Below, one piece after another: positions 15,480 through 23,961 of a DNA stretch of 64,000 nt. The translations under genes were made by a program, and so were the position numbers. Position 1 is the stretch's first letter, and the number at the start of each line of letters is the position of its first letter. Below the pieces are notes generated by a model that was given only the letters and a program-made list of their open reading frames with translations, searched no databases and had not been told where the DNA came from. Location of the stretch: the NCBI RefSeq assembly GCF_039641995.1, contig NZ_CP087714.1, forward strand, positions 682,001 through 746,000, written 5' to 3'. The DNA comes from Geoglobus acetivorans (GTDB lineage Archaea; Halobacteriota; Archaeoglobi; Archaeoglobales; Archaeoglobaceae).

Positions 15480-16525
15480 AATGGACATGTCCGTTCTGCG
15501 GATCAGAAAACGAAACGAAAGACTACAGGTGTGAGGTCTGCGGGAAGAAATTCAGGGTATCAGGGGGCAAGCTGGTAGAGGTCAAAACCAGACCTCCAGA
15601 GTACCTGATCTCAATTTTTTTAATACTGGCCTTTTTGCTCTTCAATGCTGCTCTGATTGGAATCGAATATGCCAGTGACCCCAGGCTGTGCACCACCTGT
15701 CATCAGATGGAGTACTACTTCCACAGCTGGGAAGAGTCCACGCACAAGGGCGTAAAATGCTACGTCTGCCATTACGGCACAAACCCTGTGGACTTTGTAA
15801 GGGGTGCATACCACTCGCTGTCAGTCCTTTCCGAAAAGCCGCAGGTCTACAGAAACCTGCCTGCCAATGTCTCATCTGACAACTGTCTTGCCTGCCACAG
15901 AAACATTACGAATGTGGGTTATCTGAATTACAAGAACCTTTCTTTCAGCCACAGCAACCATCTCAGCGGGTATAAGAGAGGTTTTCTGCATCTCGAATGT
16001 GTGAGCTGTCACAGGGAAATAGTGATAGGCAGCCACATTGCCGTGAAGGATACGACATGTTTTGTCTGCCACTTCTACAAGACTCCTGAGGGACTTCCAA
16101 TTACCGGCTGTCCGTCCTGCCACAAAAGCCCGTCAGATAACATTGAGCTTGGAAACATATCCTTCAGCCATTCACTGCACCTTGAAAAGGACATCAAGTG
16201 CGAGTTCTGCCACAAGGAAATCATAAAGTTCTCTGGAAATATGTCACTGAACTGCAAGCAGTGTCATGGCGACGATGACGTTCTCACGAAACAGCTATCT
16301 GATCTGGAAATACATTCTATCCATGTGAATTCCTACAAGCTGGATTGCGTAACCTGCCATGAAATGCCGGAGCACAAGCCAAAAGTGGATTTCGATAAAT
16401 GCTCACTGTGTCACCGTGGCATGGAAATCAGGTTTCAGGGTCCAGTTGAAGTCAATGAAAATACTGTAAAAGTGAATGGAACATTGAATGAAAGGCCCTA
16501 CGACGTACCTATTTCTTCTCCCTGA
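15476..16525 (+). CDS. decahaem c-type cytochrome with N-terminal zinc ribbon
   Basis: 349 residues with three parts. Residues 1-25 form a zinc ribbon (CPFCGSENETKDYRCEVCGKKF). Residues 42-63 are one hydrophobic helix (YLISIFLILAFLLFNAALIG). The remainder holds ten CXXCH motifs: CTTCH, CYVCH, CLACH, CVSCH, CFVCH, CPSCH, CEFCH, CKQCH, CVTCH and CSLCH. With no cleavable signal, the zinc ribbon should be cytoplasmic and the haems outside. The first haems (CTTCHQMEYYFHSWEESTHKGVKC) resemble NapC/NirT quinol-side cytochromes. Last gene of the operon; its 3' end overlaps the convergent zpr1 gene by 17 bases. Confidence 0.92.
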   Translation: MKWTCPFCGSENETKDYRCEVCGKKFRVSGGKLVEVKTRPPEYLISIFLILAFLLFNAALIGIEYASDPRLCTTCHQMEYYFHSWEESTHKGVKCYVCHYGTNPVDFVRGAYHSLSVLSEKPQVYRNLPANVSSDNCLACHRNITNVGYLNYKNLSFSHSNHLSGYKRGFLHLECVSCHREIVIGSHIAVKDTTCFVCHFYKTPEGLPITGCPSCHKSPSDNIELGNISFSHSLHLEKDIKCEFCHKEIIKFSGNMSLNCKQCHGDDDVLTKQLSDLEIHSIHVNSYKLDCVTCHEMPEHKPKVDFDKCSLCHRGMEIRFQGPVEVNENTVKVNGTLNERPYDVPISSP

Positions 16526-17111
16526 ACTCCTGCTTTTCAAGCTCCTCTGACAGAAAGTCTCTGCCCGCAATGTCTATAATCGATAAGCCACTCTTCAAGC
16601 TCTTCGCTTCAATCTCAGACATTTTTTCAACGAATACACTGTCGTCTATTATTGCGCTGTTGCCGTGGGGGTCCTCAAGAATCAGCGTAAGCGTTTCACT
16701 GCCGTCCATTGCCCTCCTGAGCTTTTCAAGAATAATATCACAGCGTTTTACAGCCTCTTCGTCGTCAGCGTTCCATCGTCTGGCAGTTTCGACAATATCA
16801 ACGAATCTCGCGAGAACGCCCTCGACGTTCGTTATGAACCCCTGACTGGCAGGACCAGGTTCAAGGGCGAGACCGAGCTCGGGAATTCTTATCGTTCCGG
16901 ACGTTGATCTAACGACCTTTGCGAAAAGGGTTTTTTCGCTTATTTTGAGGGTAAATCTCACGGGGTCCTTAATTTCAGCCGAAAAGGAATCCGAATGCCT
17001 GAACCCACATTTACAGCTAATTGATGTGATCAGGAGTTTACCAAAATAAGGGGTGTCATAAATTGCGGTTATTACGTCCAGTTCCTCTCCGCAGGCAGGA
17101 CAGGGGATCAT
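16509..17111 (-). CDS. ZPR1-type zinc-finger protein
   Basis: 200 residues. One ZPR1 zinc finger is at the N-terminus (MIPCPACGEELDVITAIYDTPYFG...ISCKCGFRHSD), followed by the beta-rich domain with RSTSGTIRIPELGLALEPGPASQG and GFITNVEGVLARF. Eukaryotic ZPR1 has two copies and chaperones eEF1A; archaeal proteins have a single copy and their role is unclear. Its start overlaps the end of sepF by 4 bases. Confidence 0.9.
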   Translation of the reverse strand: MIPCPACGEELDVITAIYDTPYFGKLLITSISCKCGFRHSDSFSAEIKDPVRFTLKISEKTLFAKVVRSTSGTIRIPELGLALEPGPASQGFITNVEGVLARFVDIVETARRWNADDEEAVKRCDIILEKLRRAMDGSETLTLILEDPHGNSAIIDDSVFVEKMSEIEAKSLKSGLSIIDIAGRDFLSEELEKQEFREKK

Positions 17112-17485
17112 TTTCTGGTTCCCTTTATTTTGTTCCTGTCCACTTTTATGCCCATGGGGGTGATGATCACATAATCTTCACCAAGTCCAACAATATCTCC
17201 GTGAACATCTTCAGCAAGCTGTTTCAGGTCTTTCAGTACTCTATCAAGCGTGAGTTTGTCGTGCTTGAGGAATGCAACATCTGCTATGACAATATTTCCA
17301 TCATAAACCTGTCTTCTTATTTCAGGAATTTCATTGAGACTTGTAACCTCGGCAACCTTGATGTATGTCTCGCTGTCACCCTCAAGTTCGGCCTCAAATT
17401 CGCTTAGGTCCAGTTCTTCATACTCTTCTACATTGATTCTCTCCTGTTTGCCAAAGAGCTTTTCCATCAGACTCATGACACTCAC
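17108..17485 (-). CDS. sepF: SepF-like cell division protein (FtsZ anchor)
   Basis: 125 residues. MSLMEKLFGK at the N-terminus can form the membrane-binding amphipathic helix. An acidic linker is followed by the SepF core (residues 40-118: YIKVAEVTSLNEIPEIRRQV, GNIVIADVAFLKHDK, DVHGDIVGLGEDYVIITP). Archaeal SepF tethers FtsZ to the membrane at mid-cell in characterised FtsZ-containing archaea. Coupled to zpr1 by a 4-base overlap. Confidence 0.9.
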   Translation of the reverse strand: MSVMSLMEKLFGKQERINVEEYEELDLSEFEAELEGDSETYIKVAEVTSLNEIPEIRRQVYDGNIVIADVAFLKHDKLTLDRVLKDLKQLAEDVHGDIVGLGEDYVIITPMGIKVDRNKIKGTRK

Positions 17486-17796
17486 CTGAAAAACATTATT
17501 CGGAATTACTATTTAAAAGTTTCACATGCCTGAAACACATCAGCTACCGGACACAGGTTCCGATTCAGTCCTCTTACGATTGAATAACTTTAAGCCCGGT
17601 GAAACGATACGCTGTGAGCGTCCGTTTTGTGACACTTAACTTCTCCACTCGCCGGTGTCCCGTTCTTCGGATGTTTCGTTCTCATGTTTATCTGGAAGCG
17701 GTTTTGATACCCCGGTCGGCTTCAGAGCAAAGTTATTCTGCTACTGTGGATTGTCTGAAACAAACCTTTAAAAAGCAATCAGGCAACTCTAATCCA
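17486..17796. other. 310-bp divergent region between sepF and idi
   Basis: Holds the minus-strand sepF promoter (TATTTAAAAG near 17509-17519 as read on plus) and, at 17763-17776, the plus-strand ACCTTTAAAAAGCA that predicts a start of transcription at or near the idi ATG. A frame open from 17599 into idi is untranslated or non-coding by this reasoning. No RNA gene recognised; I looked for C/D boxes on both strands and found none. Confidence 0.5.
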
Positions 17797-18876
17797 ATGA
17801 CCACCACAAAAAGAAAGCTGGACCACATCAACATCTGTCTGAACGAGGGTGTGGAATCGAGCTACACCGGTTTTGGAGATGTTACGTTTATCCACAATCC
17901 ACTTCCTGAAGTGCATTATGATGAAATAGACATGGAGGTCAACTTTCTCGGTAAAAAATTGAAAGCGCCTTTTCTGATTGCCTCAATGACTGGCGGGCAT
18001 CCCGAAACCTATGAAATCAACAAAAATCTTGCGATTGCTGTTGAGAATGCTGGAATCGGAATGGGTGTGGGCAGCCAGAGGGCCGGGATAGAGGACGAAA
18101 GCGTAGCCGATACATTTGCAGTTGTGAGAGAACACGCACCGAACGCCTTCATCTACGCGAATATCGGCCTCCCACAACTGATCGAGAAAGGCGTTGAATA
18201 TGCGGAAAAGGCAGTAGAAATGATTGATGCTGATGCACTTGCAATCCATCTGAACTTTCTCCAGGAAATTGTCCAGCCTGAGGGTGACAGAAACGCCGAG
18301 GGCGGATTCTCCATCATAAGGGATGTTGCATCGGAGCTGAAGGTTCCGGTAATGATAAAGGAAACCGGAGCAGGCATACCGCGTGAAATTGCATTCAGTG
18401 TGCGAGAGGCTGGTGTGAAGGCCATAGACATTGGAGGCAAGGGTGGGACTAGCTGGAGCGGTGTGGAGGTTTACCGCATTGCAGATGAGCTCAACAGGGA
18501 TGTAGCCAGAGATTTCTGGGACTGGGGTATTCCAACTGCCTTTTCTATTGTTGACTGTCACGATGTTCTGCCGGTCGTTGCCACAGGAGGTATAAGGAAC
18601 GGAATAGATGCTGCGAAGGCAATAGCTCTCGGAGCCAAAATTGCAAGCTCAGCACTCCCATTTCTGAAACCTGCGAAATACAGCGTTGAGGATGTTGAGC
18701 GGAAAATCAGGTATTTTTTGGACGGGTTAAAGAAGGTGCTGTTTCTTACGGGATGCACCCACGTTTATGATCTGCACAAAACAAAAATTTTTGTATCGGG
18801 GCTGTTGAAAGAGTGGATTGAGTTCAGAGAGCTGGACTATCTTGAATTGGTGAGGAGGAGGTTTCATGATTTCTGA
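17797..18876 (+). CDS. fni: type 2 isopentenyl-diphosphate delta-isomerase
   Basis: 359 residues from the ATG at 17797, immediately downstream of a TATA box; the longer frame upstream has no promoter support. Family motifs include KLDHINICLNEGVE at the N-terminus, the FMN-binding APFLIASMTGGHPE, IGVGSQR-like MGVGSQRAGIED, and the glycine-rich VKAIDIGGKGGTSWSGVE and VVATGGIRNGIDAAKAIALG. This flavoenzyme interconverts IPP and DMAPP for archaeal lipid synthesis. It overlaps idsA by 11 bases and heads the operon fni-idsA-gltX. Confidence 0.95.
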   Translation: MTTTKRKLDHINICLNEGVESSYTGFGDVTFIHNPLPEVHYDEIDMEVNFLGKKLKAPFLIASMTGGHPETYEINKNLAIAVENAGIGMGVGSQRAGIEDESVADTFAVVREHAPNAFIYANIGLPQLIEKGVEYAEKAVEMIDADALAIHLNFLQEIVQPEGDRNAEGGFSIIRDVASELKVPVMIKETGAGIPREIAFSVREAGVKAIDIGGKGGTSWSGVEVYRIADELNRDVARDFWDWGIPTAFSIVDCHDVLPVVATGGIRNGIDAAKAIALGAKIASSALPFLKPAKYSVEDVERKIRYFLDGLKKVLFLTGCTHVYDLHKTKIFVSGLLKEWIEFRELDYLELVRRRFHDF

Positions 18877-19825
18877 GATAATTAAGGACAGGGCAAAGCT
18901 CGTTAATGAAAAAATCGGGGAACTTTTAAAGGAGCATGAGCCAGAAGGCCTTTACAGAGCAGCGAGGCACTATCTAAAAGCCGGTGGAAAGAGGCTGAGG
19001 CCGGTCATAACGCTGCTTTCTGCGGAAGCTCTGGGAGAGGATTACAGAAAAGCCATTCACGCAGCCATAGCCATTGAGACTGTCCATAACTTCACACTCG
19101 TGCACGATGACATAATGGACGAGGATGAGATGCGGAGGGGTGTGAAGACCGTTCACACCCTGTTCGGGATTCCGACCGCAATTCTGGCTGGGGACACTCT
19201 CTATGCAGAGGCGTTTGAAATCCTTTCAATGAGCGATGCCCCACCTGAAAACATCGTCAGGGCAGTATCAAAGCTTGCGAGGGTCTGCGTTGAGATATGC
19301 GAGGGCCAGTTCATGGACATGAGCTTCGAGGAGAGAGACTGTGTTGGGGAGAGCGAATATCTGGAAATGGTCATGAAGAAAACAGGCGTTCTGATCGGTA
19401 TTTCGGCATCCATCCCGGCAGTTCTTTTCGGAAAGGATGAGTCTGTTGAAAAGGCTCTCTGGAATTATGGTGTTTATTCAGGAATCGGTTTTCAGATTCA
19501 TGATGACCTTCTCGATATATCCGGGAAGGGGAAAATAGGCAAGGACTGGGGAAGCGACATCCTTGAGGGGAAGAAAACACTCATAGTTATCAAGGCCTTT
19601 GAGGAGGGAATCGAGCTTGAAACGTTTGGAAAGGGCAGGGCCAGCGAGGAGGAGCTTGAAAGGGACATAAAGAAACTCTTCGATTGCGGTGCAGTGGACT
19701 ATGCAAGGGAAAAGGCCCGTGAGTATATTACGCTGGCGAAGAAGAACCTTGAGGTGATTGATGAATCTCCTGCCAGAAGTTATCTGATAGAGCTTGCAGA
19801 TTACCTCATCGAGAGGGATCACTGA
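18866..19825 (+). CDS. idsA: geranylgeranyl/farnesyl diphosphate synthase (IdsA type)
   Basis: 319 residues. The first aspartate-rich motif DDIMDED is near residue 81, and the second, DDLLD, near residue 213; GGKRLRP near residue 36 binds the pyrophosphate. The residues before the first motif (VHNFTLVHDD) include no obviously bulky stop, consistent with a C15-C20 product. It supplies prenyl chains for ether lipids and quinones. A strong ribosome binding site GGAGGAGG lies in the end of fni. Its stop shares one base with the gltX start. Confidence 0.94.
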   Translation: MISEIIKDRAKLVNEKIGELLKEHEPEGLYRAARHYLKAGGKRLRPVITLLSAEALGEDYRKAIHAAIAIETVHNFTLVHDDIMDEDEMRRGVKTVHTLFGIPTAILAGDTLYAEAFEILSMSDAPPENIVRAVSKLARVCVEICEGQFMDMSFEERDCVGESEYLEMVMKKTGVLIGISASIPAVLFGKDESVEKALWNYGVYSGIGFQIHDDLLDISGKGKIGKDWGSDILEGKKTLIVIKAFEEGIELETFGKGRASEEELERDIKKLFDCGAVDYAREKAREYITLAKKNLEVIDESPARSYLIELADYLIERDH

Positions 19826-21483
19826 TGGAGGATCTGATCTGGAAGCACGTGGTGCTGAACGCAAAGAAATACGGAAAGCCGAATGAGAAGGCTGTGATCG
19901 GAAAAATTCTCGCCGAAAGTCCTGAGCTGAGGAAAAATGCCAGGGAGTTGCTCGAAAGGATTAGGGTCGCAATTCAGGAGTTTGAAAATCTGGATGACGG
20001 GAGAAGGAATGAGCTTTATGCTCTTTATTCTGAGGAGAAAACCGGTGGAAAGCAGGAACAGGGCCTGCCTCCCCTGAAAAACGCAGAAAAGGGTAAGGTT
20101 GTGATGAGGTTTGCCCCCAATCCCAACGGTCCTCCGACCATTGGCTCGGCGAGGGGCATAGTTGTCAATGACGAATACGCAAAGATGTATGATGGTAGAC
20201 TGATTCTGAGGTTCGATGACACCGATCCGAGAACAAAGAGGCCCATGATTGAGGCGTACGACTGGTATCTGGAGGATGCTGAATGGCTCGGGGCAAAAGT
20301 GCATCAGGTTGTGTATGCATCTAAGAGAATAGACCTCTATTATGATTATGCTGCGAAACTGATCGAAATGGGGCATGCCTACGTTTGCAGGTGTGCAAGG
20401 GATGAATTCAAGAGATACAAGGATGCCGGGCTTCCGTGCCCCCACAGGGAACGAAGTGCAGAGGAAAACCTCGAAGACTGGGAGAAGATGCTTGATGGCG
20501 CTTATGATGAAGGCGAAGCAGTTCTCAGGATTAAGACGGACATGGCTCACAAGGATCCTGCGGTGAGGGACTGGGTTGCTTTCAGGATCATCAACTCTGA
20601 CCACCCTCTTGTTGGTGCCAAGTATATAGTATACCCCACCCTCGATTTCGAATCTGCTGTGGAGGACCACGAGCTTGGAGTTACACACATCCTGAGGGGC
20701 AAGGATCTGGCGGATTCGGAGAAAAGACAGAGGTATATTTACGAATACTTTGGCTGGGAGTATCCTGTTGTCAAGCTGTGGGGCAGGGTCAAAATCCACG
20801 AGTTCGGGAAATTTTCAACAAGCACCCTGAGGAAGGACATAGAAAGCGGAAAATATTCTGGCTGGGATGACCCTGCCTTACCGACTGTTAGGGCATTGAG
20901 GAGAAGAGGTTTCAGGGCAGTGGCAATAAGGAATTTCCTGCTCTCTCTGGGGGTAGGGGAGAACGACGTGAGCGTCAGCCTGAAGAACCTCTATGCTGAA
21001 AACAGAAAGATTGTTGATGGTGTAGCCAGAAGATTCTTTTTCGTCTGGAAACCCGTTAAACTTGAGATAGAGGGCTTGGATGGAGAGGTGGAGGTCAATC
21101 TTCCTGTACATCCCTCGAAGGATATGGGTGTGAGAATCCTCAGGGCGAACAGGGCCATATACATAACGGAGGACGATTGCAGGAATTTTGACGGAAAAGA
21201 GGTCAGGCTGAAGGGGTTCTGCAATATCCGGATTGAAAACGGAAAGGCCGTGTATCTTGGAGACGAGATTGAGAGCGCAAAGAAGGGCAGAAACATCATA
21301 CACTGGCTGCCAGAAGGACAGGTCATTGAGGGTGAGGTTATAACTCCGGAAGGTATCGTGGAGGGTCTTTTCGAGTCAAATGCTGCAGGCGCTGAGGGAG
21401 AAGTTGTTCAGTTTGAACGATATGCATTCTGCAGAATTGAAAGGGCAGGTGAAAGGATCACTGCGATATACACACACCCCTGA
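19825..21483 (+). CDS. gltX: glutamyl-tRNA synthetase, archaeal type
   Basis: 552 residues with an archaeal/eukaryotic class I architecture: about 95 N-terminal residues, then the nucleotide-binding core with RFAPNPNGPPTIGSARG (the HIGH-like motif near residue 105) and RFDDTDPRTKRP. The KMSKS-like loop reads FGKFSTSTLRKDI near 340. The C-terminal half is the beta-barrel anticodon-binding domain. Archaea use it to charge tRNA-Glu and, as a non-discriminating enzyme, often tRNA-Gln. Cotranscribed with isoprenoid genes. Confidence 0.95.
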   Translation: MEDLIWKHVVLNAKKYGKPNEKAVIGKILAESPELRKNARELLERIRVAIQEFENLDDGRRNELYALYSEEKTGGKQEQGLPPLKNAEKGKVVMRFAPNPNGPPTIGSARGIVVNDEYAKMYDGRLILRFDDTDPRTKRPMIEAYDWYLEDAEWLGAKVHQVVYASKRIDLYYDYAAKLIEMGHAYVCRCARDEFKRYKDAGLPCPHRERSAEENLEDWEKMLDGAYDEGEAVLRIKTDMAHKDPAVRDWVAFRIINSDHPLVGAKYIVYPTLDFESAVEDHELGVTHILRGKDLADSEKRQRYIYEYFGWEYPVVKLWGRVKIHEFGKFSTSTLRKDIESGKYSGWDDPALPTVRALRRRGFRAVAIRNFLLSLGVGENDVSVSLKNLYAENRKIVDGVARRFFFVWKPVKLEIEGLDGEVEVNLPVHPSKDMGVRILRANRAIYITEDDCRNFDGKEVRLKGFCNIRIENGKAVYLGDEIESAKKGRNIIHWLPEGQVIEGEVITPEGIVEGLFESNAAGAEGEVVQFERYAFCRIERAGERITAIYTHP

Positions 21484-21524
21484 ACCATTCTATTTCTTTT
21501 AAATCCGAAAGTATGTGTAAAAAA

Positions 21525-22100
21525 TTAAAGGGATAGCAGGTCCTTTGCCACGTAATATGCCCTCGAATGTCCGCAGCTTGGACACTCTTCTGGCGGCTCA
21601 GTCCCGTAATGGATATATCCGCATTCGAGGCAGATCCATGCTGTTTCCTCGTCTCTCCTGAAAAACGTACCTCTCTCAATCTCTTCGAGGAGTCTTCTGT
21701 ATCTTTTTTCGTGATGCTCCTCTGCCTTTCCAATGGCTTTCAGTCTTTCTGCTATATCGGAATACCCTTCCTTCTCCGCCACATCTGCAAATTCGGGATA
21801 CATCACGGAATTTTCGTGGTGTTCTCCGGCTATGGCTGTTTTCAGATTTTCCACCGTGGTTCCCCAGACGAGTGGAGCTTCGGCTTCAACCGTCAGGGAT
21901 TCGGCATCTCCTCTCAGCTGCTGTATGTATTTGAGAAGATTCTCGGCATGCTCCTTTTCGTTTTCGGCAGTTTCGAGAAATACCTTCTGCAGGAACACGT
22001 AACCCTCATCCTTGGCGACCTTTGCGTAGAACGTGTACCTGTTTCTTGCCATGCTCTCTCCTATGAATGCCTTAATCAAATTCTTTAAAGTTTCAGACAT
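21525..22100 (-). CDS. rubrerythrin
   Basis: 191 residues. An N-terminal ferritin-like four-helix domain carries the di-iron ligands in the pattern EX2H (ENEKEHAENL near residue 49; GEHHENSVM; KAEEHHEKRY). The C-terminal rubredoxin-like domain has CLECGYIHYG and CPSCGHSRAYY. Rubrerythrins are cytoplasmic NADH-linked peroxide reductases in anaerobes. The ATG follows GAGGTGAT. The ferritin gene is 32 bases upstream on the same strand, giving a small oxidative-stress/iron operon. Confidence 0.95.
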   Translation of the reverse strand: MSETLKNLIKAFIGESMARNRYTFYAKVAKDEGYVFLQKVFLETAENEKEHAENLLKYIQQLRGDAESLTVEAEAPLVWGTTVENLKTAIAGEHHENSVMYPEFADVAEKEGYSDIAERLKAIGKAEEHHEKRYRRLLEEIERGTFFRRDEETAWICLECGYIHYGTEPPEECPSCGHSRAYYVAKDLLSL

Positions 22101-22132
22101 GCCTTATCACCTCGTTCTTAAAACTCAAACTT

Positions 22133-22657
22133 TTAAACCTCCTGTCCATCCGCCGGAGGATTGAACCGTCTCTTTCCAAGTTCCTGATCGAGCATGAGAA
22201 GAGCGTGTTTATCCTCTCCTATAATGCGGAGCTTACCGACAATTTCGCTTGTCGAAGCCTCTTCTTCCACCTGCTCAGCCACAAACCACTGAAGCATGTT
22301 GTACGTTGCATAATCCTTTTCTGAAAGGGCGAGGTCGATCAGATTGTGGATTCTCTTGGTTACACCGACCTCGTGATTGTACGCCTCCTCAAAAGCTTCG
22401 AGTGGAGAAGACCACTCAGCTTTTGGCTCCTGAATTGCGTGCAGCTTCACTCTCCCTCCTCTCTCGTTGATGTAGTCGTAAAATCTCATTGCGTGTGTTA
22501 TCTCCTCCTGCCACTGGACTCTCATCCAGTTGGCAAAACCCTTTAGCTCGATAGAATCGAAGTATGCTGCCATGGAGAGGTAAATGTATGCAGAGTACAG
22601 CTCCCAGTTGAGCTGCTCGTTTAATGCCTCAACCATCCTCTCGCTGATGGAACTCAT
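22133..22657 (-). CDS. ferritin
   Basis: 174 residues of ferritin type without haem ligands at the usual bacterioferritin position. Ferroxidase-centre residues appear in EQLNWELYSAYIYLSMAAYF, WQEEITHAMRFYDYINERGG and FVAEQVEEEAS. It stores iron as a mineral and, in Archaeoglobus fulgidus, ferritin assembles into an unusual tetrahedral 24-mer. The minus-strand promoter TTTTAAATC lies about 25 bases before the ATG. With the FTR1 permease this gives uptake and storage of iron in the same window. Confidence 0.94.
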   Translation of the reverse strand: MSSISERMVEALNEQLNWELYSAYIYLSMAAYFDSIELKGFANWMRVQWQEEITHAMRFYDYINERGGRVKLHAIQEPKAEWSSPLEAFEEAYNHEVGVTKRIHNLIDLALSEKDYATYNMLQWFVAEQVEEEASTSEIVGKLRIIGEDKHALLMLDQELGKRRFNPPADGQEV

Positions 22658-23152
22658 GTAATTTAATTATTCGATTAATGATTTAAAACTTTTGAAGTAT
22701 TGATTTCTGAGTACTAGGATTGAAAATGTGAATTTTCACCCATCAAGATTGGCAATTTGACGCCTCTGAGGGGGTGGCTGTGTAATAGAGCGAAATGTTA
22801 TTGGAGACCGGGGCAATCCTGATTTACCTTCACCGTTCCGGCTTTTTTCCGTTCATTATCGTTCCAGGCCATTCGACACATTGCTCAGCTCAATAATGTT
22901 CGGTATTCTGCCGTAATGGGGGGCAGAGAGATCCGGTCATCCTCTTCTCAGGCATTTCGTTCCGGATCTTCTACCTCACTCTGTGTTTCTCATGTTTAAT
23001 GTTTTTAAAATCCATCTCCATGTCTCCGGCAGCATTTACCTGCCAAAGTCTTTATAAATCCACCCGGAATTCTGGCAAAAAGATTTATATCCTCACGGCA
23101 AAGAGGCGAAGAGCCGATGAATGATGAACACATGTGAAGGAGGTGCATGAAG
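22658..23152. other. about 490-bp intergenic region upstream of rpl7ae
   Basis: No convincing gene. The left edge holds the ferritin promoter. The right edge holds two TATA-like elements, GTCTTTATAAATCC near 23048-23061 and AAAGATTTATATCC near 23079-23092, then Shine-Dalgarno GGAGG (23139-23143) for rpl7ae. In the middle, AGATCCGG (22929-22936) and CCGGATCT (22962-22969) form an 8-bp hairpin with a 25-nt loop. The remaining sequence has no long frame and unknown function. Confidence 0.5.
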
Positions 23153-23515
23153 ATGGTGTATGTCAGGTTTGATGTTCCTGAGGAATTGCAGAATGAAGCG
23201 CTTGTACTGCTGCAGAAGGTAAGAGAGACGGGAAAGGTAAAGAAAGGGACAAATGAAACGACGAAATCCGTGGAGAGGGGGCTTGCAAAGCTTGTGTATA
23301 TTGCGATGGATGTGGATCCACCTGAGGTTGTGGCCCATCTGCCTCTTCTCTGCGAGGAGAAGAACATTCCCTACATTTATGTGAAGAGCAAGGAAGACCT
23401 TGGAAACGCAGCCGGAATCCAGGTCGCATGTGCTGCGGCAGCAATCCTCAGCGAAGGAGAGGCAAAGAAAGAGCTTGAGGATATTGTTACAAAAGTTAAC
23501 GGACTCAAAAAATAA
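23153..23515 (+). CDS. rpl7ae: large ribosomal subunit protein L7Ae (also C/D and H/ACA sRNP core)
   Basis: 120 residues starting [11 protein letters not shown]; the second of two ATGs is chosen because it lies 9 bases after [31 protein letters not shown] is the kink-turn binding core. L7Ae binds kink-turns in rRNA, RNase P and guide RNAs such as the C/D sRNA at 8.7 kb. It heads the conserved cluster rpl7ae-rps28e-rpl24e-ndk-infB. Translational self-control through a leader kink-turn is known for L7Ae in some archaea; I could not fold a convincing one here. Confidence 0.96.
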   Translation: MVYVRFDVPEELQNEALVLLQKVRETGKVKKGTNETTKSVERGLAKLVYIAMDVDPPEVVAHLPLLCEEKNIPYIYVKSKEDLGNAAGIQVACAAAAILSEGEAKKELEDIVTKVNGLKK

Positions 23516-23541
23516 ATATCTCTTTTTTGAGGTGAAGGGTT

Positions 23542-23757
23542 ATGGCGGAAGATGAAGATATTCAACCAGCTGAGGTTGTTGAGATAGTGGGCAGGACAGG
23601 AATGCACGGTGAGGCTACTCAGGTGAAGGTGAGGGTTCTTGGAGGAGATAACAAGGGCAGAATCATAACGAGGAACGTATTCGGGCCTGTAAGGGTTGGA
23701 GATATCCTCATGATCAAGGAGACTGCGAGAGAGGCAAGGAAGCTGGCGGTTAAGTGA
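23542..23757 (+). CDS. rps28e: small ribosomal subunit protein S28e
   Basis: 71 residues with the S28e signature: [23 protein letters not shown], then [18 protein letters not shown] and the basic C-terminus. It lies 26 bases after rpl7ae; the stop overlaps the ribosome binding site of rpl24e. Confidence 0.96.
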   Translation: MAEDEDIQPAEVVEIVGRTGMHGEATQVKVRVLGGDNKGRIITRNVFGPVRVGDILMIKETAREARKLAVK

Positions 23758-23770
23758 GGTGGTAACATTG

Positions 23771-23959
23771 GTGCTTGAAAAGAGAATATGCTCTTTCTGT
23801 GGTGAGGAAATTGAACCAGGAACGGGCAAGATCTATGTGAGAAGGGACGGCAGAATCCTTCATTTCTGCTCAAGAAAGTGCGAGAAAAACATGGTCAAAC
23901 TGGGAAGAAACCCGAGAAGGGTTAAATGGACGAAATACTACGTCAAGGGAGGTCAGTAA
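23771..23959 (+). CDS. rpl24e: large ribosomal subunit protein L24e
   Basis: 62 residues from a GTG start 9 bases after GAGGTG; an in-frame TTG at 23768 is an equal alternative, while a GTG at 23759 lies inside the ribosome binding site and is unlikely. The zinc finger [13 protein letters not shown]...FCSRKCEKN and the tail [12 protein letters not shown] are diagnostic. Two bases separate its stop from the ndk start. Confidence 0.93.
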   Translation: MLEKRICSFCGEEIEPGTGKIYVRRDGRILHFCSRKCEKNMVKLGRNPRRVKWTKYYVKGGQ

Positions 23960-23961
23960 TT

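Noticed and set aside
17599-17796. Extension of the IPP isomerase frame 66 codons upstream of the chosen ATG
   Set aside because: The TATA box at 17763-17776 predicts transcription starting near 17797, so the upstream part would not be transcribed.
23101-23152. Kink-turn in the rpl7ae leader (ATGATGA at 23121-23127 next to the start codon)
   Set aside because: A C-box-like sequence is present, but I could not pair it with a D-box-like GA partner and flanking stems. L7Ae autoregulation remains possible but is not shown by the sequence as read.
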